The notes: generated by a model from the sequence alone, not told the origin. A stretch of 64,000 bases of DNA from Bacteroidota bacterium (GCA_021824145.1 JAKALM010000008.1:107420-171419); one strand, 5' to 3'; positions 1 through 9,518 are shown, counted from the first letter of the stretch. Program-made: numbers and translations.

Positions 1-1117
1 GTTCATCAATAAATTTTGAAGTTGGAATTCTTTTCTTTTTAGCGATGAAAAAATCATTAACTGCAAAGGCAAAATTATAATTCATTAATGCATCAAACGG
101 ACCATTACCGGTTATAAATTGCGGATAAAGCCCCCAGAGTTCTCCAATAATTATTGCTTGGGGATTAATTGATTTCACCAAATTTCTCCAATCATACCAA
201 AATTTCATTGGTATTTCGTTAGCAACATCCAAACGCCAGCCGTCTATTCCATCTCCAGGAAATCCATCGTTGTTGGGATCCATCCATCTTTTAGTTGCAT
301 TAAATATATATTGCTTCGGGCCAGGGGCAAGATCATTTTTAGTCCGATTAAATATTGGCAAAGACTTTACTCCATTCCATCCAACATACTCTAATTCATT
401 TTTATTATTTGAAGAATTTTTAAATGACTTTATTTCGTACCAATCTTTAAACTTAGAATTCTCTCCATTCTTTATAATATCTTGAAACGCCCAGAAATGA
501 GTTCCAGTATGATTAAATACTCCATCAATAATTATTTTCATTCCCCGCTTATGGACTTCTTGAATTAATTTTAAAAATAATTTATCAGCAGAAGTCCATT
601 TCCATGTTGAAGGATCATCAGGATTTTCCGAAGAAATTATTTTTTTATCACCTTTGGGGTCAGGCCCAAAGTTCACATCAACATGATGATAAGTTGAGCC
701 GTCATATTTGTGAAGTGAAACTGCATCAAAGATTGGATTTAAATAAATTGCACCAACGCCAAGATTTTTTAGATAATCCAAATGATCAATAATGCCTTGA
801 AGATCACCGCCATATCTGCGTTCAAAAAGATGACTTTGAAAACTACCGCCTAATTTTTTTTCCCAATTAGATTCAGCAAACCAATTACTTGTCCATTTAT
901 TAACATGCCAATTCGGAATTTTTTTGTGCGCTTCGATTTCAACTTTATCAATTAAACTTGAATCATTTTTTACATCACCATCAGCAAATCTTTCCGGAAA
1001 AATTTGGTACCAGACAATTCCTCTCGCCCATTCAGGAAATTTATCCTGAGCTTTAATCAAAAATGTTGCGCTAAAAACAATTATGAAGAGAAAAAATTTT
1101 AATAAAAAATTTTTCAT
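1..1117 (-). CDS. Secreted GH13 alpha-amylase/neopullulanase-type hydrolase (3' end beyond window)
   Basis: Partial gene: 372 residues are visible and the reading frame is still open at base 1. The N-terminus is a signal peptide ending near SATFLIKAQ, followed by a GH13 start (GIVWYQIFPERFADGD). The family regions are present: region I DGVFNHTG, region II DGWRLDVANE with the nucleophile at Asp297, and region III GELW with the acid/base at Glu326. The substrate is most likely alpha-1,4-glucan or maltodextrin (family knowledge); the exact subfamily cannot be set without the C-terminus. Its ATG overlaps the stop of the upstream reductase gene by four bases (ATGA), so it is the last visible gene of a PfkB-RmlD-amylase operon. 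Small open frames on the opposite strand here are shadows. Confidence 0.88.
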   Translation of the reverse strand, partial: MKNFLLKFFLFIIVFSATFLIKAQDKFPEWARGIVWYQIFPERFADGDVKNDSSLIDKVEIEAHKKIPNWHVNKWTSNWFAESNWEKKLGGSFQSHLFERRYGGDLQGIIDHLDYLKNLGVGAIYLNPIFDAVSLHKYDGSTYHHVDVNFGPDPKGDKKIISSENPDDPSTWKWTSADKLFLKLIQEVHKRGMKIIIDGVFNHTGTHFWAFQDIIKNGENSKFKDWYEIKSFKNSSNNKNELEYVGWNGVKSLPIFNRTKNDLAPGPKQYIFNATKRWMDPNNDGFPGDGIDGWRLDVANEIPMKFWYDWRNLVKSINPQAIIIGELWGLYPQFITGNGPFDALMNYNFAFAVNDFFIAKKKRIPTSKFIDE

Positions 1118-2028
1118 AGGTTAAGCTCTCTTTTCATTAAAGCTAATGATTCCATTATTGAATGAGGCTGATAACCCAATTCGGTTTCAGCTTTAAGAAT
1201 ATAAAGCCCGGATTTCAGCGGCCGAGGCGCTGGCTGATTTAAATCTTTCGTTTCAATTGGAGTTATTAAACTTTTATCAAGATCAAAGTATTCAGCAATT
1301 TTTAATGTGAAGTCATATCTTGAAAGAAATTCTTTTCCGCCAATATTATAGATGCCTTGCTTTCCAAACTCAATTACTTTGCTGATAGCTTGTACGAGAT
1401 CATCAATAAAAGTTGGATTATTAATTTGATCGGTAACGATTCGAATTTGAATTTTACTACGCAAAGAATTTATTACCCATCTCACAAAATCCGGACGGCT
1501 GTCTGCAGCCCCGTAAAGGACATTAGTTCTTAATATTGTATAAATAGCTCCGCTTATTTTCAATGCGTTTTCGCTGGCAAGTTTTGTACGCCCGTAATAA
1601 CCAAGGGGGTTTGGAGTTGCAGTTTCATTATATGGCCCTTTAGCACCATCAAAAATATAATCAGTAGAAATATGAATTAAATGTGCATCAATTACTCTGC
1701 AAGTTTCTGCAAGATACTCAACACCTTTTACATTTATTTTCCAAGCAAGTTCTCTATCTATTTCGCTTTTATCAACGTTTGTATAAGCCGCAGCGTTAAT
1801 AATGATGTCGGGATAAAAATCATAAACTATATTTTTTATACTTTCTCTTTTTGATAAATCGCAGCTCACATAATCAATGTTATCAAAAACAAATTTTGGT
1901 TCAATTGAACATGCAAGTACTTGAACATTTTCTTGTTTAGAAAAAAATTTAACTGTTCTTTGGCCAAGCATACCGTTTGCACCAACGACAAGAATCCTTT
2001 TTTTAATTATATCGTGAGAGAACATCAT
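1114..2028 (-). CDS. RmlD-like dTDP-4-dehydrorhamnose reductase / NAD(P)-dependent sugar epimerase
   Basis: This is a 304-residue extended short-chain dehydrogenase/reductase. A Rossmann glycine motif VGANGMLGQ lies near the N-terminus. Further features are a family-typical NAAAYTNVDKSE stretch, the STDYIFDG segment and the YGRTK (Tyr-x-x-x-Lys) catalytic pair. These match RmlD, which reduces dTDP-4-dehydro-L-rhamnose in the cytoplasm. No other rml genes are in the window, so a different nucleotide-sugar substrate is possible. The start overlaps the end of the PfkB-kinase gene by 26 bases, and the stop overlaps the start of the amylase gene by four, which suggests coupled translation. Confidence 0.8.
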   Translation of the reverse strand: MMFSHDIIKKRILVVGANGMLGQRTVKFFSKQENVQVLACSIEPKFVFDNIDYVSCDLSKRESIKNIVYDFYPDIIINAAAYTNVDKSEIDRELAWKINVKGVEYLAETCRVIDAHLIHISTDYIFDGAKGPYNETATPNPLGYYGRTKLASENALKISGAIYTILRTNVLYGAADSRPDFVRWVINSLRSKIQIRIVTDQINNPTFIDDLVQAISKVIEFGKQGIYNIGGKEFLSRYDFTLKIAEYFDLDKSLITPIETKDLNQPAPRPLKSGLYILKAETELGYQPHSIMESLALMKRELNL

Positions 2029-2890
2029 TTTTCAAATTATTAAAATTTTTCAAATCAGTGTAAGAGGCAGAGCAGCCTGCAGCAGTATTTGCCAAACGAA
2101 GACTGTAAACAAGATCTTTCGTTTTACTATAATGATAGAAAAAGACTGCGCCAAAAACATCACCACAGCCAATCATATTCTTATTTTCAATTTTTAATGA
2201 AGAATTAAAAATTGAGATTAATTCACCTTCTTTTCTTAAATATATCCTAGCACCTAATTTACCTTTTGTTACAATTAAAATTTTTGTCCCATAATTTAGA
2301 ATTTCTTCTGCAATTTCTCTTTCTTCAATATTATTACCGAATGTCAAGATTTCATTTTCATTTGACTGAAGTATGTCAACCGATTCTGCCCATTCATTAA
2401 AATTAGGAATTTTTCTAAATTCTCTTTTTAGGTTTTCATCCAAACCGCGGGATAATGTGTGAACATCTAGAAAGATTAAACCTCTAAAATTTTTTCTAAT
2501 GTTTTTTATTTGATCCAATGAAATATCAAAGCCAGTTATCATATTGACAAGAATTCCATCAAATGAATTTAGCTTCGACAACTCAACATCAAGACTTTGC
2601 GACATACTTTCATAAGTTTCACCACGTTCTTTAAAATTGTGAAGTGCTAAATATACTTTTGGAATTTTTTCAACATACTTTATATATGAGCTTTTAAATT
2701 TTTCATAAACTTCTTCAAACATTGAATAATTTTCCTTTTGAACAGAAGTGTTCAAAAATATTTCATCTTCATCTTCAATAAAATTTTTTAAAGCAAGAGC
2801 AGTATAAAATATACCGCCGGGATTTATTTGCTCTTCGCCGTTAACAATAATATGGTCTTCAACTGAATGCCCTACCACTAGTAATTTCAT
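2003..2890 (-). CDS. PfkB-family carbohydrate kinase
   Basis: This 295-residue cytoplasmic kinase has the two PfkB signatures. There is an N-terminal glycine motif (NPGGIFYTALALK), and the C-terminal GCGDVFGA carries the catalytic Asp244. The family phosphorylates sugars or nucleosides with ATP; the exact substrate cannot be read from sequence. It heads a three-gene operon with an RmlD-like reductase and a secreted GH13 enzyme, so a role in sugar or nucleotide-sugar metabolism is a reasonable inference. The start ATG lies just after a 218-base AT-rich divergent spacer shared with bshA, in which no clear promoter boxes were found. Confidence 0.8.
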   Translation of the reverse strand: MKLLVVGHSVEDHIIVNGEEQINPGGIFYTALALKNFIEDEDEIFLNTSVQKENYSMFEEVYEKFKSSYIKYVEKIPKVYLALHNFKERGETYESMSQSLDVELSKLNSFDGILVNMITGFDISLDQIKNIRKNFRGLIFLDVHTLSRGLDENLKREFRKIPNFNEWAESVDILQSNENEILTFGNNIEEREIAEEILNYGTKILIVTKGKLGARIYLRKEGELISIFNSSLKIENKNMIGCGDVFGAVFFYHYSKTKDLVYSLRLANTAAGCSASYTDLKNFNNLKNDVLSRYN

Positions 2891-3108
2891 TTTATCATAT
2901 AAAAAAAATTGTCGTTAAATAAATTAACAATTCAAATTTACATCTAACTAATTTGTTATGAAAATTCATAACCTGAAGATATCATATTTCCGGTGATTGC
3001 AAGCAAAATATACTTAATCAATTTTTATGGACTAAATATTATTCTTAAAATGATTTATATTTACCAAAGGAAAAATTAAAATCACCTCAAAATAGAAATT
3101 AAGATTTT

Positions 3109-4233
3109 ATGAATATAGGAATTACGTGTTACCCAACTTATGGCGGAAGTGGTGTTATTGCTACAGAATTAGGAAAAGCACTTGCAAAACGTGGTCATCA
3201 AATTCATTTTATTAGCTATGCAATGCCGTTCAGATTAAACAATTTTGTTGAAAATGTTTTTTTTCACGAAGTAGAATTAAGTAATTATCCCTTGTTTGAA
3301 TTTCCACTTTATAGCTTAGCTTTAGCTAGCAAAATGGTTGAAGTGGCAACTTATGAAAAACTAGACCTTCTGCATGTTCATTATGCAATTCCTCATGCAA
3401 CAAGTGCTCTTCTTGCAAAACAAATGATTAACGGTAAAAGAGAATTGAAAATTATTACTACACTTCATGGAACAGATATTACTCTAGTTGGCTTAGAACC
3501 ATCTTTTCTTCCATTAGTAAAATACAGTACCGAAATGAGTGACGGAGTTACTGCAGTTTCTAGATTCTTAAAAGAAAAAACTTTGATTAATTATTCAATC
3601 GAAAAAGATATTGAAGTAATTCCGAATTTTGTAGATACGGAAATTTATGCGCCTAGAACGGATTGCATTTTTAGAAAACATCTTGCACCAAAAGGTGAAA
3701 AAATTTTAGTTCATACTTCAAATTTCAGAGCTGTAAAAAGAGTTACAGATACAATAAAAATCTTTGAACAAGTTATAAAGGAAGTTCCTTCGAAATTAAT
3801 TTTAGTTGGCGACGGTCCCGATAGATCTGAATGCGAAAGAATATGCCGAGAGCTTCATCTTTGTGATCATATTAAATTTTTAGGTAAGCAAGATGGACTA
3901 GTTGAAATTTTAAATGCTGCAGATGTTTTTTTAATTCCTTCACAATCTGAAAGCTTTGGACTGGCTGCTCTTGAAGCTATGGCTTGCGGTGTTCCTGTTA
4001 TAAGCTCAAGTGTTGGCGGACTTCCAGAATTAATCAAACATAATGAAACAGGTTTTATAGCAGAGATTGGCGATATAAATAGAATGGCAAAATATGTAAT
4101 TGACCTTCTTACGAATGAGCGAAAACATAAATTGTTTTCTGGGAATTCCAGAAAACGCGCCGTAGAAAGTTTTGATAAGTCTATTGTTGTTCCAATGTAT
4201 GAAAATTATTATAAAAAAATATTAGAATTGTAA
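3109..4233 (+). CDS. bshA: N-acetyl-alpha-D-glucosaminyl L-malate synthase (bacillithiol biosynthesis)
   Basis: This 374-residue GT4-type, GT-B-fold glycosyltransferase catalyses the first step of bacillithiol synthesis, joining UDP-GlcNAc to L-malate. The N-terminal stretch GITCYPTYGGSGVIATELG, the HVHYAIPHATSA segment and the C-terminal ESFGLAALEAMACGVPVI nucleotide-sugar motif are typical of BshA rather than of general GT4 enzymes. Length matches the family (about 370-380). It leads a tight plus-strand operon with gaps of 2, 0 and 5 bases to the next three genes. bshB and bshC are not in the window. Confidence 0.9.
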   Translation: MNIGITCYPTYGGSGVIATELGKALAKRGHQIHFISYAMPFRLNNFVENVFFHEVELSNYPLFEFPLYSLALASKMVEVATYEKLDLLHVHYAIPHATSALLAKQMINGKRELKIITTLHGTDITLVGLEPSFLPLVKYSTEMSDGVTAVSRFLKEKTLINYSIEKDIEVIPNFVDTEIYAPRTDCIFRKHLAPKGEKILVHTSNFRAVKRVTDTIKIFEQVIKEVPSKLILVGDGPDRSECERICRELHLCDHIKFLGKQDGLVEILNAADVFLIPSQSESFGLAALEAMACGVPVISSSVGGLPELIKHNETGFIAEIGDINRMAKYVIDLLTNERKHKLFSGNSRKRAVESFDKSIVVPMYENYYKKILEL

Positions 4234-4235
4234 AA

Positions 4236-4658
4236 ATGATTGTTTATTGTGCTGGCGCAATTAAAGGAGACACCTCCTATCAAAAATATTTAAAAGAAAT
4301 TATTGTTCATCTAACTTCACTGGATCATACACCTTTATCCGAATTAAATGAAAATTTTAAATCTTCAATTCCTTTAACAGATAAAGAGATTTTTAAAAGA
4401 GACATAAAATGGTTAGAGCAAAGCAAGTTAATGATAGCAGAAATATCTGGCCCCAGCTTAGGTGTAGGTTTTGAAATTTCTTATGCACTTTACGAGTTGA
4501 AAATTCCTGTGCTTGCTTTATATAATTCAAAAGTTGAAAAAATATCCGCAATGATTACTGGTTGTACGTCGAAATTAATTACTATAAAAAGTTATTATGA
4601 TAATGAAGATTTGAAAGACATAGTTACTGATTTCATTAAAAATCAATCCGAGCAGTAA
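4236..4658 (+). CDS. DNPH1/Rcl-like 2'-deoxynucleoside 5'-phosphate N-hydrolase
   Basis: This 140-residue protein belongs to the nucleoside 2-deoxyribosyltransferase superfamily. The N-terminal CAGAIKGD nucleotide-phosphate loop, the RDIKWLEQSKLMIAEIS segment and the SLGVGFEISYA motif, which carries the likely catalytic glutamate, resemble DNPH1 (Rcl). DNPH1 hydrolyses the N-glycosidic bond of deoxynucleoside monophosphates. The C-terminal SAMITGCTS also fits. It begins two bases after bshA. The function is a family-level assignment and the natural substrate is unproven; a house-cleaning role towards modified nucleotides is plausible. Confidence 0.75.
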   Translation: MIVYCAGAIKGDTSYQKYLKEIIVHLTSLDHTPLSELNENFKSSIPLTDKEIFKRDIKWLEQSKLMIAEISGPSLGVGFEISYALYELKIPVLALYNSKVEKISAMITGCTSKLITIKSYYDNEDLKDIVTDFIKNQSEQ

Positions 4659-5087
4659 TTGACTGAAAAAGATTTCATATCAAATTGGACTAAACAAATT
4701 ACAAATGCCAGTATAAAAAACTTTCCGCAGGACTTTGGTTCATTTGAAAACTCTAATGAATTAATTTTACCTGGTAAAACACTAGTTATTGGCCAGGAAT
4801 TTTTTGGTTCTTATGAGATTTTAACAATTGATGGGACTCTGGTTTATCAAGCTGAAAATCATTTAGCTGCTAAATTCATTATATATTCAAATCGACTTAA
4901 ACCAGCGAAGATAAAAATTCCCATTGATAACCAAATGATGAAAGAGTTGATATCGAAATATGAAAATTATATTGATTCGTTAATCAGGCAAATTGAATCA
5001 GATTATAAAAAATATTTTAATGACATTAAAAATTCGAGTACTATTGTAAATAATATTTTAAGAAATTTAAATTTAATCAGGTATTAA
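4659..5087 (+). CDS. Conserved-looking hypothetical protein (142 aa), TTG start
   Basis: Not recognised. The gene begins with TTG directly after the TAA of the DNPH1-like gene, and no ATG suits better, so the TTG start is favoured. The protein has no signal peptide or membrane segment. Its centre (KTLVIGQEFFGSYEILTIDG) looks like beta-strands, and its C-terminal half (residues about 90-135) is charged and helical, possibly coiled-coil. The next gene follows after 5 bases. Position in the operon suggests co-expression with bshA and the RsmF-like methyltransferase, but gives no specific function. Confidence 0.6.
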   Translation: MTEKDFISNWTKQITNASIKNFPQDFGSFENSNELILPGKTLVIGQEFFGSYEILTIDGTLVYQAENHLAAKFIIYSNRLKPAKIKIPIDNQMMKELISKYENYIDSLIRQIESDYKKYFNDIKNSSTIVNNILRNLNLIRY

Positions 5088-5092
5088 AATTA

Positions 5093-6526
5093 TTGACATC
5101 AATTAGTGATAATATATATTCTTACATAAGTTCACTCTATGGGGAAAATGCCGCAAAAAAATTTTCAGAATTTGTTAACGAGGAGTACACACTTTATTTA
5201 AGAGTGAATCCATTAAAATCAAATTCAACAAGTTTAATAAAACGTCTTAAAGAAACTTATTCAATAGAGACAGAAGAAATTCCAAATATTCCATTTGCGC
5301 TTAAAGCACGCAGTGGTTCAGAAATACTTGGCAAAACAGTCGAGCATATTATTGGCGAATATTATATTCAAAGCTTGTCATCAATGATTCCTCCATTGGT
5401 TTTATCACCAAAACCCGAAGAAAAAATTCTTGATCTATGCGCCGCCCCTGGATCTAAAACTACAGAGCTTGGTGAAATGATGGAAAACATTGGAACGCTG
5501 ATCGCAAACGAAATCGCTCTCGACCGTGTGAAGATGTTAATTTACAATTTGGATAGGATGAATTTAGTAAATGCTGGAGTTGTTCACTACAAAGGAGAAT
5601 GGCTAAGTAAAATATACAGCAGTTACTTTGATAAAATTTTAGTAGACGCGCCTTGCAGCGGATTGGGAATTGTCCAGAAGAAAGGCGAAGTAAATAATTG
5701 GTGGTCAAAAGAAAGATCAGAAAAACTTGGAGACACACAGCTTCGTTTATTAATTGCAGCAATAAAAATGTGCAAAGTTGGCGGAGAAATTGTTTACTCA
5801 ACTTGCACACTTACTCCTGAAGAAAATGAATTTATTATTGACAAAGTATTAAACAAATATCCTATAGAAATTTTGGATATTGACCTGCCGGTGAAATGTC
5901 ACGAAGGTTTCACTTCATACAACGGACAAAATCTAAATCCTACGACATCTAAAGCGAAAAGGATTTTGCCGTGGGAAGTAAACTCGGATGGATTTTTTAT
6001 TATTAAGTTAACGAAAACTGAAGATGTTCAATCTCCGGAAATTGAAATTCCAAAATCGAGAGATATAAAACTTTTGAACTATACGAATAAAGAAATCATT
6101 CACCAATTAAAAGTTCTCGCAAAAGAATTCGGGATAAGTGAATCTGTACTTTCTAATTTCAATTATATTTTAAAACATAATGATATATTCTTTGTAAATG
6201 ATAAATGGGAAGATGACAATCCGGGTTTATTCGAAAGAATAGGAACTAAGTTTGGTACAATTGATAAAAATGGCAATATCATTTTGCATACTCAGGCAGC
6301 ACAAGTACTGCAAAAAGAAATTTCAAATCGGGTTGTTGAATTAGAAAATATAAATGATTTAAAAAAATATCTAGATGGCGGAATTATTAAATCTCTAAAT
6401 AAGTTTAGCGGCCAAGTTATAATTAAATTCAAAGATATAATTATAGGAACAGCCCTTTCTTCCGATAACGGGATCAAAAGTAGATTTCCAAGGGCAAAAA
6501 GGACACAAGAAATTATTGTTCAATAA
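5093..6526 (+). CDS. RsmF/RsmB-like rRNA (cytosine-C5) methyltransferase
   Basis: This 477-residue SAM-dependent NOL1/NOP2/Sun-family methyltransferase modifies cytosines in rRNA. The SAM motif is DLCAAPGSKTTELGEMM. The two family cysteines are Cys188 in DAPCSG and Cys238 in STCTL; by family knowledge the second is the nucleophile and the first helps release the product. An RsmF-type C-terminal extension (residues about 330-477, ending SRFPRAKRT) follows, likely an RNA-binding PUA-like region. The start is TTG, 5 bases after the previous gene. RsmF is favoured over RsmB because the N-terminal NusB-like domain is missing. Confidence 0.85.
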   Translation: MTSISDNIYSYISSLYGENAAKKFSEFVNEEYTLYLRVNPLKSNSTSLIKRLKETYSIETEEIPNIPFALKARSGSEILGKTVEHIIGEYYIQSLSSMIPPLVLSPKPEEKILDLCAAPGSKTTELGEMMENIGTLIANEIALDRVKMLIYNLDRMNLVNAGVVHYKGEWLSKIYSSYFDKILVDAPCSGLGIVQKKGEVNNWWSKERSEKLGDTQLRLLIAAIKMCKVGGEIVYSTCTLTPEENEFIIDKVLNKYPIEILDIDLPVKCHEGFTSYNGQNLNPTTSKAKRILPWEVNSDGFFIIKLTKTEDVQSPEIEIPKSRDIKLLNYTNKEIIHQLKVLAKEFGISESVLSNFNYILKHNDIFFVNDKWEDDNPGLFERIGTKFGTIDKNGNIILHTQAAQVLQKEISNRVVELENINDLKKYLDGGIIKSLNKFSGQVIIKFKDIIIGTALSSDNGIKSRFPRAKRTQEIIVQ

Positions 6527-6545
6527 TTTGAAAATTTTGCTCGGT

Positions 6546-7490
6546 CTATTTCTTGTTTTTATATCTCTTTTCCATTAATTCAAAGACTTTTCTGGAAATT
6601 ATTTTCATTAGCGGTCTAACTCTTTCTTCTTTCACCGGTGTGAAGCATGAAATTATATGTTTTATTTTGCCGTTGTCCACAATTCCAACATCATTAGTCC
6701 AATAGCTCCACCAGCCTGTTTTATGATAGAACATTGTATTTGTCGGAAGTCCAGTAGAAATTTTTGTAGTATCTAATTGCCTTCCCAAAAGCGCTTTCAT
6801 CTGCATGCTAACCCATGGATTTATTAATTGATTTATATAAATCTTATACATAAAATCTGCAGCATGAAGAGCGCATGTTTCGGTTCCCCGAATAGTTTTG
6901 TATTGAGGATCTTCATATGTTCTGCTTAGAAATTTTCTAGTGACTTCACTTCCCTGCCATCCATAATTATCAATAGTTTTATTTATGCTGTCTCTTGTAG
7001 CTATATCTATAAGACAATTAGCAGCCGAATTATCACTTCGAGTAATCATCAAATCTAAAAGATAGTTTATTGTAACAGTATCACCATCTTTTAACAGTGG
7101 GCGTGGGTCCCAATTTATTTCTTTGGATTTGTCAGCATCATTTGGCGAATAAACAACATAAGGAGTTGTTAGAAAATAATCACCGTTACTAATTTCGTTC
7201 AGTACTTCCATTGCAACATACATTTTATAAACACTAGCCGGATAAATAAAATTATCAAATTTTACTCCGCCCAGAATCGGTTTCTTTCCCATCAAATCGA
7301 TTACGGCAAATGATATTTGTTCAGTTCCATCTTCGCCAACATTGAAGGTGCTATCAAGTCCAACGGATTTAATTATTATGGAAAGTGAATCGGAAAATGA
7401 TTTATCTATAGTAAAATAAGAAGGGATTTTTACTTCTTGTGAAAATAAATTTGAAACAAAAAGTAGAAGAATTAAAATTATTGTTTTCAC
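6546..7490 (-). CDS. Secreted class-A beta-lactamase-fold serine hydrolase
   Basis: The protein has a signal peptide (ILLLFVSNLFSQ) and the active-site landmarks of serine beta-lactamases and PBPs: SVYK (Ser86 with this start), SDN in ITRSDNSAAN, and KTG in YHKTGWW. A clear Omega-loop ExxLN motif carrying the class-A deacylating glutamate is not visible. It may therefore be a PBP-like or esterase-like hydrolase rather than a resistance enzyme. The start is set at GTG 7490 because a GGAGG ribosome site lies six bases before it; a longer ATG start at 7511 would put that site inside the gene. Convergent with the RsmF-like gene, 19 bases apart. Confidence 0.75.
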   Translation of the reverse strand: MKTIILILLLFVSNLFSQEVKIPSYFTIDKSFSDSLSIIIKSVGLDSTFNVGEDGTEQISFAVIDLMGKKPILGGVKFDNFIYPASVYKMYVAMEVLNEISNGDYFLTTPYVVYSPNDADKSKEINWDPRPLLKDGDTVTINYLLDLMITRSDNSAANCLIDIATRDSINKTIDNYGWQGSEVTRKFLSRTYEDPQYKTIRGTETCALHAADFMYKIYINQLINPWVSMQMKALLGRQLDTTKISTGLPTNTMFYHKTGWWSYWTNDVGIVDNGKIKHIISCFTPVKEERVRPLMKIISRKVFELMEKRYKNKK

Positions 7491-7556
7491 TTTGAGCCTC
7501 CGAAAATACAATCATTGCAAAGCTCAAATTAATAAAATTTATTTTAACATAATAAA

Positions 7557-7581
7557 AAAGGCGAACATAAAGTTCGCCTTT
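7557..7581 (-). terminator. Intrinsic terminator of glnA
   Basis: A perfect 10-bp inverted repeat AAAGGCGAAC / GTTCGCCTTT with a 5-base loop starts 24 bases beyond the glnA stop. On the minus strand it is followed by TTTATT, giving the stem-plus-U-run form of an intrinsic terminator. Confidence 0.85.
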
Positions 7582-7604
7582 GACTTTAAACCCACCAATA
7601 AAGT

Positions 7605-9032
7605 TTAGACATCATAATATAAAGAGAATTCATATGGGTGCGGTTGAAGAGCCATTGGTTTAATTTCTTTATCAGTCTTGTAAGTTATCCAAGTGTCAAT
7701 AACATCTTCGGTAAAAACATCGCCTTTTAACAAATATTCATGGTCATCTGAAAGAGCTTTGAGTGCTTCACCTAAGCTGCCTGGTGTAGATGGAACATCT
7801 TTAAGTTCTTCGGGCGACATATCGTAAATATCTTTATCAAGTGGCTCACCTGGATCAATTCTATTTATAATTCCATCCAATCCTGCCATTAACATAGCAG
7901 AAAATGCCAAGTATGGATTGCTTGATGCATCTGGACATCTGAACTCGACACGCTTTGTTTTAGGATTTGAAGAATACATTGGAATTCTAACTGATGCACT
8001 TCTATTTCTTTGTGAATAGGCTAGATTTACAGGAGCTTCAAATCCTGGAACTAATCGTTTGTATGAATTTGTTGTTGGATTTGTAAAGGCAAGTAATGAT
8101 GGTGCATGTTTTAGAAGTCCACCAATAAAATAAAGCCCCATCTCACTTAAACCAGCATAACCAGAGCCAGCAAAAAGTGGTTTGCCTTTTTTCCAAAGAC
8201 TTGTATGAACGTGCATTCCGCTTCCATTATCGCCAAAGATTGGTTTCGGCATATAAGTTACAGTTTTATTATTTTTCTTTGCAGTATTCTTAACAATATA
8301 TTTAAATAATAGAAGTTGATCAGCAGCTTTAACTAATGGCTGAAAGCGTAAATCGATTTCGCATTGTCCTCCGCTCGCTACTTCATGGTGCTGCGCTTCA
8401 ACATCAATACCAGCGTTCATTAGGTTTACAACCATTTCGTTTCGCAAATTCATTAATGCATCTGTAGGAGGAACAGGGAAATATCCTTCTTTATATCTAG
8501 GTTTATAACCAAGATTTGGATTTTCATCTCTTCCGCTGTTCCATTTTCCTTCAACAGAATCAACCATATAAAAGCTGCCGTTTGGTTTTGAGTCAAAACG
8601 TACATCATCAAAAACGAAAAATTCAGCTTCTGGGCCATAATATACAGTATCTGCAATACCTGTTGAGTTTAAATAAGCAGTAGCTTTTTGTGCAATGTTT
8701 CTTGGGCATCTTGAATATTGCTCTTTAGTTGACGGCTCATAAACATCGCATATTAGACTTATTGTTGGAACATCTACAAATGGATCGACCAACATTGTAG
8801 TTGGATCTGGAATAATTAGCATATCGCTTTCATTTATAGCTTTCCAGCCGCGAATAGATGATCCATCAAATCCAAATCCTTCTTCAAATGAATCTTCTTT
8901 AAATTGAGTTACCGGAACAGTAAAGTGCTGCCATTGGCCTGGGAAATCCATAAACTTAAGGTCGACAAATTTTATCCCGTTAGTTTTGATAAAATTTAAA
9001 ATTTGTTCAATAGGTGAACTAGCTTTTGCCAT
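7605..9032 (-). CDS. glnA: Glutamine synthetase type I (GSI-beta)
   Basis: This 475-residue enzyme makes glutamine from glutamate, ammonia and ATP in the cytoplasm. It contains the beta-grasp start ([14 protein letters not shown]), [10 protein letters not shown], the metal-binding [11 protein letters not shown], and the ATP/glutamate segments [11 protein letters not shown] and [10 protein letters not shown]. The segment [12 protein letters not shown] aligns with the E. coli adenylylation site, placing the modifiable tyrosine at Tyr403. This marks the GSI-beta subtype. It follows an Lrp/AsnC regulator gene by 33 bases and ends in a strong terminator, so lrp-glnA is likely one unit. Confidence 0.95.
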   Translation of the reverse strand: MAKASSPIEQILNFIKTNGIKFVDLKFMDFPGQWQHFTVPVTQFKEDSFEEGFGFDGSSIRGWKAINESDMLIIPDPTTMLVDPFVDVPTISLICDVYEPSTKEQYSRCPRNIAQKATAYLNSTGIADTVYYGPEAEFFVFDDVRFDSKPNGSFYMVDSVEGKWNSGRDENPNLGYKPRYKEGYFPVPPTDALMNLRNEMVVNLMNAGIDVEAQHHEVASGGQCEIDLRFQPLVKAADQLLLFKYIVKNTAKKNNKTVTYMPKPIFGDNGSGMHVHTSLWKKGKPLFAGSGYAGLSEMGLYFIGGLLKHAPSLLAFTNPTTNSYKRLVPGFEAPVNLAYSQRNRSASVRIPMYSSNPKTKRVEFRCPDASSNPYLAFSAMLMAGLDGIINRIDPGEPLDKDIYDMSPEELKDVPSTPGSLGEALKALSDDHEYLLKGDVFTEDVIDTWITYKTDKEIKPMALQPHPYEFSLYYDV

Positions 9033-9065
9033 ATTCTTTCCTTCTTTTTATTTATAAATTAATTA

Positions 9066-9512
9066 TTAAATTTCTATTTCAGCAGTTTCTTTAATAGTTG
9101 ATAAAACAAAAGTAGTTTTTGTTGCAACTACGCCGGGCCACGATTGAATCTCGCTTAATAATTTTTCAAGTGATTCGGTATTTTTTACTATGGCTTTAAG
9201 TAAATGCGAACCTTCCCCAAGTACCGAATGACATTCAATAATTTGCGAAACTTTTTCAATCTTAGCCGCAAAATTTTTATAATGCTTCGAGCTTTCCATA
9301 GCAACAAGTATATATGCCATGATATCATAGCCAAAAGATTTCTTATTTAACTTGGCATAATAACCTTCAATTATACCTTTCTCCTCAAGCTTATGGAGCC
9401 TTTCACTTACCGATGGTATTGATAATCCAACAGATTCGGCAATTACATTTCTTTTAGTTCTGCCATTCTTTTGTAAAATGTTTAGAATTTTAATATCTAA
9501 ATCGTCTAACAT
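9066..9512 (-). CDS. Lrp/AsnC-family transcriptional regulator
   Basis: This 148-residue regulator has an N-terminal winged HTH (DIKILNILQKNGRTKRNVIA, then SIPSVSERLHKLEEKGII) and a C-terminal RAM/AsnC ligand-binding domain (about 65-148). Family members are usually dimers or octamers that sense amino acids. It lies directly upstream of glnA and is probably co-transcribed with it, so glutamine or nitrogen control is inferred. A promoter with a palindrome over its -33 box lies 42-79 bases upstream and suggests autoregulation. Confidence 0.9.
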   Translation of the reverse strand: MLDDLDIKILNILQKNGRTKRNVIAESVGLSIPSVSERLHKLEEKGIIEGYYAKLNKKSFGYDIMAYILVAMESSKHYKNFAAKIEKVSQIIECHSVLGEGSHLLKAIVKNTESLEKLLSEIQSWPGVVATKTTFVLSTIKETAEIEI

Positions 9513-9518
9513 ATTAAA

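Noticed and set aside
5460..5810. 116-residue open frame opposite the RsmF-like methyltransferase.
   Set aside because: It lies entirely antisense within a gene carrying all catalytic motifs and has no recognisable features of its own.
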